Source: Anaerolineae bacterium (lineage in GTDB: Bacteria > Chloroflexota > Anaerolineae > B4-G1 > SLSP01). Taken from it: DNA of 11,488 nucleotides. Below, one piece after another: positions 5,952 to 11,488 of this stretch. The stretch is from contig JAFGSL010000486.1 of assembly GCA_016934645.1 (NCBI GenBank), forward strand, positions 1-11,488, read 5' to 3'. A model generated the notes under the pieces. The model saw only the letters and a list, made by a program, of their open reading frames with translations, had not been told where the DNA came from and searched no databases. Numbering within the stretch: the first letter of the stretch is position 1; each line of letters begins with the position of its first letter. The position numbers and the translations under genes were made by a program.

Positions 5952-7106
5952 CTATGTGGAATTGCGTACAATACGAAGCAAGTCTGGGCCGTAGGCTGCC
6001 TGTCGCCATGGGCCGATGCCAGGGATGTCGACTAGGTTTTCCAGTGCGCGCGGCGGGCGGTGCGCCAGTTCCCAGAGCACGGCGTTGGGCAGAATCACGT
6101 CGGAATCAACGCCCCGGCCAGCCGCGATGTCCTTTCGCCAGGCCTTGAGGGCGTTATAGCGGTTGATCACGTCCTGCGGCGGGCGCTCGTGATTGCACGG
6201 AGCAGGCGGTATCGGGAGCGGTGGGCTGTGCAGCGCCTTCAGGATGCCGTTGCCGAACCGGCGTGCCTGGTATGCTGTTAATCCGGCGGAGGTGAGTTCC
6301 TCGCGGCTGCGCGGCTGCACCTGGGCCAACCGGACCAGGCGTTGGCTGGAAACAACTTTGACGGTGGGACGGTCCATCGCCCGCGCCTGCTTATCCCGCC
6401 AGAGATGCAGCCGGTAGAGTACCTGTTGTTCGTTTGGATGTAGATCGTGAATGCCCTTGATGCGCCAGAAGTAATCGTCGGGGTTGGGCTCGGGGGGCGG
6501 GTGGACGGTCTGGCAGAGATAGGTGAAGGTTTCCTGCGCTTCGTCCCACCGTCCGGTGGCGATCAATTCTTCTTTTTGGATTTCCCGCAGGTCGAGCAGA
6601 TAGTAGCTATCCATCCAGGCATAGGTCAATGCTTTGGCGTCGATAGGGCGCTTGCCCCAATTGTAGCGTTGGTAATGTTTGTCGAGGTGCACATTGAAGG
6701 TGTTGGCGAGGATGTCACCTAAACCCACGCGGGGCCACCCCAGGATGCGCGCAGCCCACATCGTATCGAAGAGATTGGTGCACATAAAATCGAAATCACG
6801 CCGCAACATAATCAGATCGTAATCTGCGGCGTGGAACACCTTCTCGACACTCGGTGTCTCGAACAAAGGACCTAACGGGCTGAGATCATCCAGCACCAGT
6901 GGATCAATCAAGTAATTCGTGTCCGGCACAGAGATCTGGATGAGGCACACGTGCTCGTGATAAGCGTAGAGGCTGTTCGCTTCGGTATCCACGGCGATGC
7001 GTGGCTCTTGCAGCAGGCGCATTGCCAAGTCACGCAGTGCATCTGGCGTGACGATGACTTCCGGTGGGGCGATTGTTGATGCCGCTTGCGCTCCTGTCTG
7101 TGCCAT
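5952..7106 (-). CDS. rnd: Ribonuclease D (DEDDy 3'-5' exoribonuclease with HRDC domain)
   Basis: This 384-residue protein has the full RNase D layout. Exonuclease motif I is 'IAVDTEANSLY' (Asp40, Glu42), motif II is 'VFHAADYDLIMLRRDF' (Asp97), and motif III is 'YAWMDSYYLLDLR' (Tyr162, Asp166), giving the DEDDy set. The segment 'NWGKRPIDAKALTYAWMD' corresponds to the usual W-x-x-RPL block. An HRDC domain follows at about 222-292 ('DLHPNEQQVLYRLHLWRDKQ'), and a second HRDC-like region at about 315-380 ends with 'LVDIPGIGPWRQAAYGPDLL'. RNase D trims the 3' ends of tRNA and other stable RNA precursors in the cytoplasm. No ribosome-binding site is visible before the ATG, and the promoter found upstream predicts a leaderless message. 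Confidence 0.93.
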   Translation of the reverse strand: MAQTGAQAASTIAPPEVIVTPDALRDLAMRLLQEPRIAVDTEANSLYAYHEHVCLIQISVPDTNYLIDPLVLDDLSPLGPLFETPSVEKVFHAADYDLIMLRRDFDFMCTNLFDTMWAARILGWPRVGLGDILANTFNVHLDKHYQRYNWGKRPIDAKALTYAWMDSYYLLDLREIQKEELIATGRWDEAQETFTYLCQTVHPPPEPNPDDYFWRIKGIHDLHPNEQQVLYRLHLWRDKQARAMDRPTVKVVSSQRLVRLAQVQPRSREELTSAGLTAYQARRFGNGILKALHSPPLPIPPAPCNHERPPQDVINRYNALKAWRKDIAAGRGVDSDVILPNAVLWELAHRPPRALENLVDIPGIGPWRQAAYGPDLLRIVRNST

Positions 7107-7115
7107 GGTGTGGTT

Positions 7116-7143
7116 ATTATCGCTGTTCGGAGGAGTTTGTCAA
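7116..7143 (-). promoter_or_regulatory. Sigma-70-type promoter of rnd, predicted leaderless
   Basis: On the minus strand TTGACA (7143-7138, perfect -35) is followed after 16 bases by GATAAT (7121-7116, five of six -10 bases). Only nine bases separate the -10 box from the ATG at 7106, so transcription should begin within about three bases of the start codon, or on it. Confidence 0.6.
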
Positions 7144-7162
7144 ACGAAACGAGGGGCAGTGT

Positions 7163-7198
7163 AACCCTTGCGAAGGTTTCCGAACCTTCGCAAGGGTT
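7163..7198. terminator. Perfect 16-bp hairpin after the GH3 gene
   Basis: AACCCTTGCGAAGGTT at 7163-7178 pairs exactly with 7183-7198 across the four-base loop TCCG. It lies six bases after the GH3 stop codon and just before the rnd promoter, a good place for a terminator. No T run follows, so intrinsic termination is not assured; it could be a repeat-derived palindrome that protects the mRNA end. Confidence 0.65.
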
Positions 7199-7204
7199 GT
7201 AAAA

Positions 7205-9658
7205 CTACGCCAGTGTGAACGACGCTTGCGCGCGAATGTCCCTGGATGAGCTGCCGAACAGCACGTCGAACGCGCCCGGTTCGGCCACCCATTGACCCCG
7301 ATAGGGATCGTAGAACGAGAGTGCGCGTTCGTCCAGCGTGAATTCCACGACGGCGCTTTGACCGGGTTCCAGATACACTTTCTTGAAGCCCTTCAGTTCC
7401 TTCGGTGGACGGACCAGCGACGAAACCGGGTCGCCGACGTAAAGCTGCACCACTTCCTGCCCGGCCACAGCGCCGGTGTTCGTCACAGTTACGGCAACGC
7501 GAACGGTTTCGCCGGCTTTGACCACTTCCGGAACCTGCACGTCGCTGTAGGCGAACGTCGTATACGACAGCCCGTGCCCGAAGGGGAACAGCGGTTCGAC
7601 GTGCTTCTTGTCGTAGTAGCGATAGCCGACGAAGACGCCCTCGCCGTACATGACTTCCATCGTGCCGGGGTAGTTGATGAAGGTGGGGTTGTCCTCGTAG
7701 CGCTTGGGGAACGTCTCCGTGAGCTTGCCGGAGGGGTTGACCGCGCCGGTGAGGACGCGGGCGACGGCGTTCCCGCCCTCTTGCCCCGGATAGTAGGCCA
7801 GGACGATGGCGGCTACGTCATCGGCCCAGGGCATTTCGACGGGCGAGCCGGCGTTGAGGACGACGACGGTGTTGGGGTTAGCGGCGGCCACCGCGCGGAT
7901 GAGATCGTCCTGCGCGCCCGGCAGACGCATATGCGGGCGGTCGTGGCCTTCGCTCTCGAAGCCGGTGGGCATCCCCGCGAAGATGACGGCGACATCGGAC
8001 TGCCGCGCGAGGGCGACGGCGCGCTCCGGGCGGTCGTCGGGGTCGGGCGCGTAGACGCCGCGCAGGTACAGGGCGGTGGGGTCCACGTCGGGCGATTTGA
8101 TGTACTCCACTGTGAGCGCGTAGCCGCGCTCGGCTTCCAACTCGGTGAAGGTCTGCGCTGCGACGCTAAACCATTCACCGGCAGGGGCGGCGGACGTTTC
8201 CAACAGCAGCTCGCCGTCGAGAGTCAGACGGCATTCCTGGGAGCTTTGCAGCTTGAGCGCGTAGCGTCCGCTGGTGGGGACGGTCAACACGCCCGTCCAG
8301 CGCGCGGCGTAGGCGTTGCGCTGGATGCCTTCCGGCACGCGGACGTACCACCTATCCAGCTTCTCGTCCACGCGCGTAGCGACCGGCGCGCCGGAGAAGT
8401 CGTCGTTGTCGTAGAATTCGCCGCGCAGGCCCGCGCCGCTGCCGTCAGCCAGGGTGAGGTATTCCGCTTTGAGGGCGGGCAGTTCTTCGTCGTTGTCGCA
8501 GCCCTGCTCGTAGGCGAGGGCGACCGCGTCGGCGAGGATGGCCTGCAACCCTTCCAGCGGGCTAACGCGGTAGGGCGGCTCCAGGTACGAGCTGCCACCA
8601 CCGCCGATGCGACATTCCGCCGCGTTCGGGCCGATCACGGCGAGGGTTTTGATGCCCTTGAGGGGCAGGATCCCGCTGTTTTTCAGCAGGGTGATGGACG
8701 CCTCGGCCAGTTCGCGGGCCAGGGTTTGATGCTCAGGGGTGTTCACGGAACCGGCAGGGATGTTTGCCAGACCGTCCATCTTGCCGGACTTGACGATCAT
8801 CCGTAGCATACGGCGCGCCGCTTCGTTGATGGTGTCTTCGTTCACCTGCCACATGCGGACTGCCGCTTCGAGTAAGTTCCCGTAGTAGCGCGCCGGGCCG
8901 GGCATCTCGATGTCCAGGCCACCGGCGACGGACTCCACAGTGGTGTGGTTCGCGCCCCAGTCGGAGACGACGACACCCTCGAAGCCCCATTCATCCTTGA
9001 GGATTTGGTTCTGCAGGTAGTCGTTTTCGCTGGCGTAGACACCGTTGATGCGGTTGTACGAGCACATCACCGTCCATGGATTGGCCTCTTTGACGACCAT
9101 CTCGAACTGTGCCAGATAGATTTCGCGTAGCGTGCGCTCGTCCACCACGGAACTACCGCGATGGCGCTCGACTTCCTGGTTGTTGCAGGCATAGTGCTTG
9201 AGCGACGCACCCACACCCTTGCGCTGCAAGCCCTTGACCCACGCCACACCGATGCGCCCCGCCAGGTAAGGGTCTTCGGCGTAGGCCTCGAAGTTGCGCC
9301 CGGCGAGCGGCGTGCGCACGATGTTGACGCACGGTCCAAGCAGGATATCGCAGCCGAGAGCGCGTGTTTCTTCGGCCAGCGCCTCGGCGACACGCTCGAT
9401 AAGCGCCGGGTCCCAGCTCGCGGCCATCGAGACGCCGGTGGGGAAGGAGGTGGCCGGGCTGTCCATCCGGTATGAGGACTTGTCGGTGCGCACACCGTGC
9501 GGGCCGTCGGTCATCACCAGTGAGGGGATGCCGAGCCGTTCAATGGGCACGGTTTCCCAGTTGTTTTTGCCGGAAAGCAGCGACACTTTCTCTCTGAGTG
9601 TCAGTTGGTTGAGCAGCTCTTCGACGCGTTGTTCAATGTTATCCGTGGTTTTGGTCAT
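7205..9658 (-). CDS. GH3 beta-glucosidase with PA14 insert and fibronectin-III-like C-terminal domain
   Basis: I chose the ATG at 9658 (817 residues) because GGAGG (9668-9664) lies five bases upstream; an in-frame start at 9703 would lie upstream of the likely transcription start. The enzyme hydrolyses terminal beta-linked glucose or related sugars from oligosaccharides or glycosides. The GH3 N-terminal barrel has 'MTDGPHGVR' (49-57), 'GRNFEAYAEDP' (120-130), 'KHYACNN' (154-160) and the nucleophile motif 'VVSDWG' (Asp233). The C-terminal GH3 domain has 'FESEGHDR' (567-574) with the acid/base Glu. A PA14 domain of about 140 residues interrupts it ('GLRGEFYDND' at 410 to 'LYLRGVY' at 536), as in the Kluyveromyces BglI type. 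A fibronectin-III-like domain ends the protein ('VTNTGAVAGQEVVQLYVGD'). No signal peptide, so it is cytoplasmic and needs imported sugars. Confidence 0.93.
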   Translation of the reverse strand: MTKTTDNIEQRVEELLNQLTLREKVSLLSGKNNWETVPIERLGIPSLVMTDGPHGVRTDKSSYRMDSPATSFPTGVSMAASWDPALIERVAEALAEETRALGCDILLGPCVNIVRTPLAGRNFEAYAEDPYLAGRIGVAWVKGLQRKGVGASLKHYACNNQEVERHRGSSVVDERTLREIYLAQFEMVVKEANPWTVMCSYNRINGVYASENDYLQNQILKDEWGFEGVVVSDWGANHTTVESVAGGLDIEMPGPARYYGNLLEAAVRMWQVNEDTINEAARRMLRMIVKSGKMDGLANIPAGSVNTPEHQTLARELAEASITLLKNSGILPLKGIKTLAVIGPNAAECRIGGGGSSYLEPPYRVSPLEGLQAILADAVALAYEQGCDNDEELPALKAEYLTLADGSGAGLRGEFYDNDDFSGAPVATRVDEKLDRWYVRVPEGIQRNAYAARWTGVLTVPTSGRYALKLQSSQECRLTLDGELLLETSAAPAGEWFSVAAQTFTELEAERGYALTVEYIKSPDVDPTALYLRGVYAPDPDDRPERAVALARQSDVAVIFAGMPTGFESEGHDRPHMRLPGAQDDLIRAVAAANPNTVVVLNAGSPVEMPWADDVAAIVLAYYPGQEGGNAVARVLTGAVNPSGKLTETFPKRYEDNPTFINYPGTMEVMYGEGVFVGYRYYDKKHVEPLFPFGHGLSYTTFAYSDVQVPEVVKAGETVRVAVTVTNTGAVAGQEVVQLYVGDPVSSLVRPPKELKGFKKVYLEPGQSAVVEFTLDERALSFYDPYRGQWVAEPGAFDVLFGSSSRDIRAQASFTLA

Positions 9659-9663
9659 ATATG

Positions 9664-9668
9664 CCTCC
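9664..9668 (-). promoter_or_regulatory. Ribosome-binding site of the GH3 gene
   Basis: GGAGG on the minus strand lies five bases before the ATG at 9658. It decides the start against the longer reading from 9703. Confidence 0.75.
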
Positions 9669-9691
9669 AATTGGAATATGGTTTGAGGTCC

Positions 9692-9719
9692 AGTATACCC
9701 CAAAAGTTGAAGGGATCAA
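9692..9719 (-). promoter_or_regulatory. Probable promoter of the GH3 gene
   Basis: On the minus strand TTGATC (9719-9714, four of six -35 bases) is spaced by 16 bases from TATACT (9697-9692, five of six -10 bases). The start of transcription would be near 9685, giving a leader of under 30 bases that carries the GGAGG site. No operator-like repeat was recognised next to it. Confidence 0.5.
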
Positions 9720-9725
9720 CGCGAA

Positions 9726-9908
9726 TTACCGGTCCGACCGCCGTATGCGCCAGACGACGGCGGCATAGAAAGGGACAGACCAGGCCAAGATGAGGCCCAG
9801 TTTTCCCAGGGCTGCTCCTAATGGCACGACTTCCGCAAACGAGACGCGGAACAGGTTGGACATCAGCGCCGTCGGCAAGTGCAGCAGCATGGCCTGCAAA
9901 ATAGCTTT
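9726..9908 (-). pseudogene. C-terminal remnant of a membrane protein, probably an ABC-2-type permease
   Basis: Between stop codons at 9911-9909 and 9728-9726 the minus strand encodes 60 residues containing 'LLHLPTALMSNLFRVSF', then a hydrophobic helix 'LGLILAWSVPFYAAVVW' and a basic end 'RIRRSDR'. A short amphipathic stretch, a last transmembrane helix and a charged tail are how ABC-2-type transporter permeases usually end. No ribosome-binding site or N-terminal domains precede it: upstream come a stop codon, then the attC-like palindrome. It therefore looks like a 3' fragment left after insertion or deletion. The family is an inference from the helix pattern only. A very small real membrane protein starting at 9890 is the alternative. 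Confidence 0.5.
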
Positions 9909-9927
9909 TTACGACGCGGCGTTTTGT

Positions 9928-10019
9928 GCTCAACAACTCGGTTGGCGAGATTGGATATACCTTTCAGCGCTATGTTCACCCTCCGGCGTCAGCCGGGTCG
10001 CCTGTAACTTGGGTTGGGC
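9928..10019 (-). other. attC-like imperfect palindrome after the esterase gene
   Basis: On the minus strand the element starts 12 bases after the esterase stop. It has an outer box GCCCAAC (10019-10013, RYYYAAC form), a 4-base spacer, an inner box GTTACAGGCGA, a 47-base centre, an inner box TCGCCAAC, a 6-base spacer CGAGTT, and an outer box GTTGAGC (9934-9928, GTTRRRY form). The outer boxes pair with one mismatch. The inner boxes pair as GTT/AAC and GGCGA/TCGCC, with three unpaired bases in the 5' box. A perfect CCGGC/GCCGG stem lies in the centre. This order and spacing, with extra bases in the 5' inner box, is that of integron attC sites; 92 bases is within their known range. Chance similarity or a plain terminator remains possible. 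Confidence 0.35.
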
Positions 10020-10031
10020 GGCGCCCTCATT

Positions 10032-10832
10032 TCAATCGACAGACTTCAAGTGCCGTTCAAAGAATTTCAGCGTGATTTCAGCTACCTTTGGATCTTTGAA
10101 ATTACCATGCCCTCCACCGATGACCGTATAAAAAGAGACGGGGACGCTATGCGCAACTAAGGCATCATGCAGGATAACACTTTGTTGGTAGGGTACCAGC
10201 GGGTCATGGTCGCCATGCACGATCAAAAACGGCGGCGCATCTTTGGTCACATACGTGATGGGGTTCGCTCTCGCGACGCGATCTTTATGCGCTTGAATGG
10301 CTCCGCCAACCAGTTCTGATTCGGGCGAATCGGGAGGGTCATGGACCATGCCGTGCGGAAGCCGTTGTGAATCCATCTGTAGAAAATCGGTCGGACCAAA
10401 ATGATCCACGACTGCTTGTACTTGACTGGAAACCTCCAAATACTCACCCACATCGAAAGTGTTTGTGTTGCCTGTCAAACCGAGCATAGCGACCAAGTGA
10501 CCACCGGCAGATTCCCCCCAAGCTCCAAAGCGATTGGGATTGAGACGATATTTCTTGGCATTCGCTCGTAACCAACGTACAGCCGCTTTGACATCTTCAA
10601 TCTGCGCCGGAAAGATGGCATGTTGGCTGAGTCGATAATTGAGACTGGCCACGGCAAAACCGTGCTCAAGATAGGCCAGTGGAACGTGATCTTTTTTGCT
10701 TCCCATGCGAAAGGCGCCCCCATGAACCCAAATGATGAGTGGCAGTTTTTTTCCTGCATCTGGGAGGAAAAGATCGAGCTTTTGACGAGAACGCCCATTG
10801 GTTACATAGGCAAGATCATCATACTTTTGCAT
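10032..10832 (-). CDS. Alpha/beta-hydrolase esterase (HSL/BD-FAE-like carboxylesterase)
   Basis: This complete 266-residue serine hydrolase has the oxyanion-hole motif 'WVHGGAFRMG' (35-44, HGG 37-39), 'VASLNYRLS' (61-69), 'AVRWLRANAKKYRLNP' (84-99), the nucleophile elbow 'GESAGG' with Ser108, the acid 'VHGDHDPLVP' with Asp210, and the catalytic His242 in 'GGHG'. This is the short HSL-like group that includes acetylxylan and feruloyl esterases (BD-FAE) and kynurenine-formamidase-like enzymes, so it probably cleaves short acyl esters; the substrate cannot be read from sequence. No signal peptide is present. The start at 10832 has only a distant GGAAGGGG, 13 bases away behind an A-rich stretch. 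The gene is lower in GC than the GH3 gene (31 of 60 bases at 10561-10620). It is bracketed by the two attC-like palindromes. Confidence 0.88.
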   Translation of the reverse strand: MQKYDDLAYVTNGRSRQKLDLFLPDAGKKLPLIIWVHGGAFRMGSKKDHVPLAYLEHGFAVASLNYRLSQHAIFPAQIEDVKAAVRWLRANAKKYRLNPNRFGAWGESAGGHLVAMLGLTGNTNTFDVGEYLEVSSQVQAVVDHFGPTDFLQMDSQRLPHGMVHDPPDSPESELVGGAIQAHKDRVARANPITYVTKDAPPFLIVHGDHDPLVPYQQSVILHDALVAHSVPVSFYTVIGGGHGNFKDPKVAEITLKFFERHLKSVD

Positions 10833-10876
10833 TTTTTTCTTTTTCCCCTTCCGAATTCACGATACCTGACCGTGCA

Positions 10877-10927
10877 GCCCAACGGAAAAGTTGAGCCGCA
10901 GCGCCGGGTGGGTATTACAGGTTGAGT
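10877..10927 (-). other. Second attC-like site between toxin and esterase genes (one half clear)
   Basis: Read on the minus strand the 3' half has an inner box CGGCTCAAC (10898-10890), a 6-base spacer TTTTCC, and an outer box GTTGGGC (10883-10877, GTTRRRY form). This matches the layout of a classical attC 3' half. The 5' half is poorer: an outer box ACTCAAC (10927-10921, RYYYAAC form) is present, but the matching inner box is only weakly paired. At 51 bases it is also shorter than typical attC sites. It lies 44 bases before the esterase start and downstream of the toxin gene, which is where a cassette boundary would be expected. Confidence 0.25.
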
Positions 10928-10973
10928 GTAGGACACCCTTGCACAAAAGTCAAATGAAGTCAAGAAGAAAATG

Positions 10974-11010
10974 AAAGCCCCGGCTGTCATCAAGACAATC
11001 GGGGCTTTTT
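10974..11010. terminator. Rho-independent terminator, bidirectional form
   Basis: AAAGCCCC (10974-10981) pairs with GGGGCTTT (11001-11008). The stem continues inward through CGG/TCG-like pairs and one mismatch to TGTC/GACA, closing on a five-base loop. On the + strand it ends in TTTTT; on the minus strand it is followed by a T-rich stretch (TTTCATTTTCTTCTT). As it lies downstream of the toxin gene on the minus strand, ending the toxin-antitoxin message is its likely job. Confidence 0.75.
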
Positions 11011-11083
11011 ACGCGGATGCGCGTTCAGCGAATCCGAATGCTGCCAGGCCTCTGATAAATGGTAAAGCAGTACTCCTGAAATG

Positions 11084-11350
11084 CTACGGGAAATAGCGAT
11101 AGACTTCCTTCCGATGCAGAAAGCGCACCAAAGTGATGATTTCACCATCAAGACGCAGCCCTATGCGGTAATCACCAACACGAATACGATAATAACCTGT
11201 CGAACCTTTCAGTTGTTTGAGATTAGCGATTTCTTGTAGTGCAGAAACTTGCTCAAGCGATTCAATCACTTCTTTCACGCGCATAGCTAATGCGCGCTCT
11301 TTTATTCTTCGCAGGTCTTTCAAGAAGCTATTCTTAAAGGTAACCTTCAT
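11084..11350 (-). CDS. RelE/ParE-superfamily toxin of a type II toxin-antitoxin pair
   Basis: The 88-residue product starts at the ATG at 11350; a TTG one codon earlier is less likely. It has the compact RelE/ParE fold pattern: 'KNSFLKDLRRI' at the N-terminus, two helices ending 'LQEIANLKQLKG', then the strands 'YYRIRVGDYRIGLRLDGE' and 'ITLVRFLHRKEVYRYFP'. The basic residues in 'RVGDYRIG' and the C-terminal 'HRKEVYRYFP' are where RelE-type toxins keep their RNA-cleaving residues, so an mRNA interferase is more likely than a ParE gyrase poison. Its start overlaps the antitoxin stop by one base (TGATG), so translation is coupled. GC content is low (24 of 60 bases at 11161-11220), as is common for mobile toxin-antitoxin genes. 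Confidence 0.88.
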   Translation of the reverse strand: MKVTFKNSFLKDLRRIKERALAMRVKEVIESLEQVSALQEIANLKQLKGSTGYYRIRVGDYRIGLRLDGEIITLVRFLHRKEVYRYFP

Positions 11351-11487
11351 CAAACAGCCTCTAGTACATCGAAAACGGTTTTTCTAGTGACTGTATGTGT
11401 ATTTTCCCCTTCTCGTATGGCTTGAAGCAAGCCCCAATCTTCCAAAGTTTCCCGAAACAGCGCCTCAGTTAAGTCTTGACGTTCTTC
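11350..11487 (-). CDS. Antitoxin, C-terminal part (5' end outside window)
   Basis: The last 45 residues are visible, in frame up to the TGA at 11352-11350, and the gene continues beyond the window. 'LFRETLEDWGLLQAIREGEN' followed by 'VTRKTVFDVLEAV' is the typical toxin-wrapping tail of Phd/YefM- or RelB-like antitoxins, where a D-W-x-L helix and a short C-terminal 'VFDVL' helix cover the RelE toxin. The DNA-binding N-terminal half and the operon promoter are not in the window, so the antitoxin class is uncertain. The complex would be expected to repress its own promoter. Confidence 0.7.
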   Translation of the reverse strand, partial: EERQDLTEALFRETLEDWGLLQAIREGENTHTVTRKTVFDVLEAV

Positions 11488-11488
11488 G

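Noticed and set aside
7292..8806. A 504-codon open frame on the + strand, opposite the GH3 gene
   Set aside because: It lies wholly antisense to a gene with all GH3 motifs. Its product is rich in V, G, A, R and D without domain motifs, as expected from the complement of GC-rich third positions.
9659..9703. The upstream in-frame start of the GH3 gene at 9703
   Set aside because: It lies upstream of the likely transcription start near 9685, and its reading covers the GGAGG site that serves the ATG at 9658.
9655..9936. A 93-codon minus-strand frame over the permease remnant
   Set aside because: It overlaps the GH3 promoter and ribosome-binding site. The neighbouring frame gives a proper transmembrane helix with a charged tail, which this one does not.
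1..11488. CRISPR arrays, tRNA or rRNA genes
   Set aside because: No regularly spaced identical repeats, no cloverleaf-like segments ending in the T-loop consensus, and no rRNA-like conserved blocks were seen.

Overview
The window reads as chromosome from an uncultured-type Chloroflexota bacterium, most like Anaerolineae. That placement is an inference from protein style: a DUF503/YlxP protein, a stand-alone beta-CASP nuclease, RNase D with two HRDC-like regions, a PA14-containing GH3 enzyme, and a tandem beta-sandwich tail of the kind I associate with large membrane glycosyltransferases of that class. Intergenic spaces full of short palindromes and 7-base repeats fit the same picture. Most of the window is fairly GC-rich (36 of 60 bases at 4621-4680). 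Two parts are clearly poorer in GC: 2234-3450 (21 of 60 at 2581-2640) and the right end (24 of 60 at 11161-11220).

Layout. Positions 1-789 (+) hold the C-terminal end of a large protein made of two beta-sandwich domains. Everything else coding is on the minus strand. In order: a DUF503 protein (925-1209); a lipoate/octanoate transferase flanked on both sides by 7-base repeats (1311-2144); an AT-rich gene joining a sigma-factor region-4 DNA-binding domain to a TnsA-like PD-(D/E)XK nuclease (2234-3409); a small multi-pass membrane protein (3425-4231); a beta-CASP metallo-beta-lactamase-fold RNase (4296-5693); RNase D with a near-consensus promoter that predicts a leaderless mRNA (5952-7106); a cytoplasmic GH3 beta-glucosidase with PA14 insert (7205-9658); the remnant of a membrane protein, probably an ABC-2 permease (9726-9908); an alpha/beta-hydrolase esterase (10032-10832); and a RelE-type toxin with its partial antitoxin (11084-11488).

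The left and middle parts look like ordinary housekeeping functions: lipoylation, RNA turnover by two different RNases, and sugar hydrolysis, each mostly its own transcription unit. Two places look accessory. The first is the sigma-4/nuclease gene, whose start region appears shifted in frame and which overlaps the end of the membrane-protein gene. The second is the right end. There the esterase is bracketed by two imperfect palindromes whose outer and inner boxes resemble integron attC recombination sites. One begins 12 bases after the esterase stop. The other lies between the esterase and the toxin gene. A toxin-antitoxin pair in the same orientation, next to a truncated permease, would fit a small gene-cassette array. 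No integrase is visible, so this remains a hypothesis.
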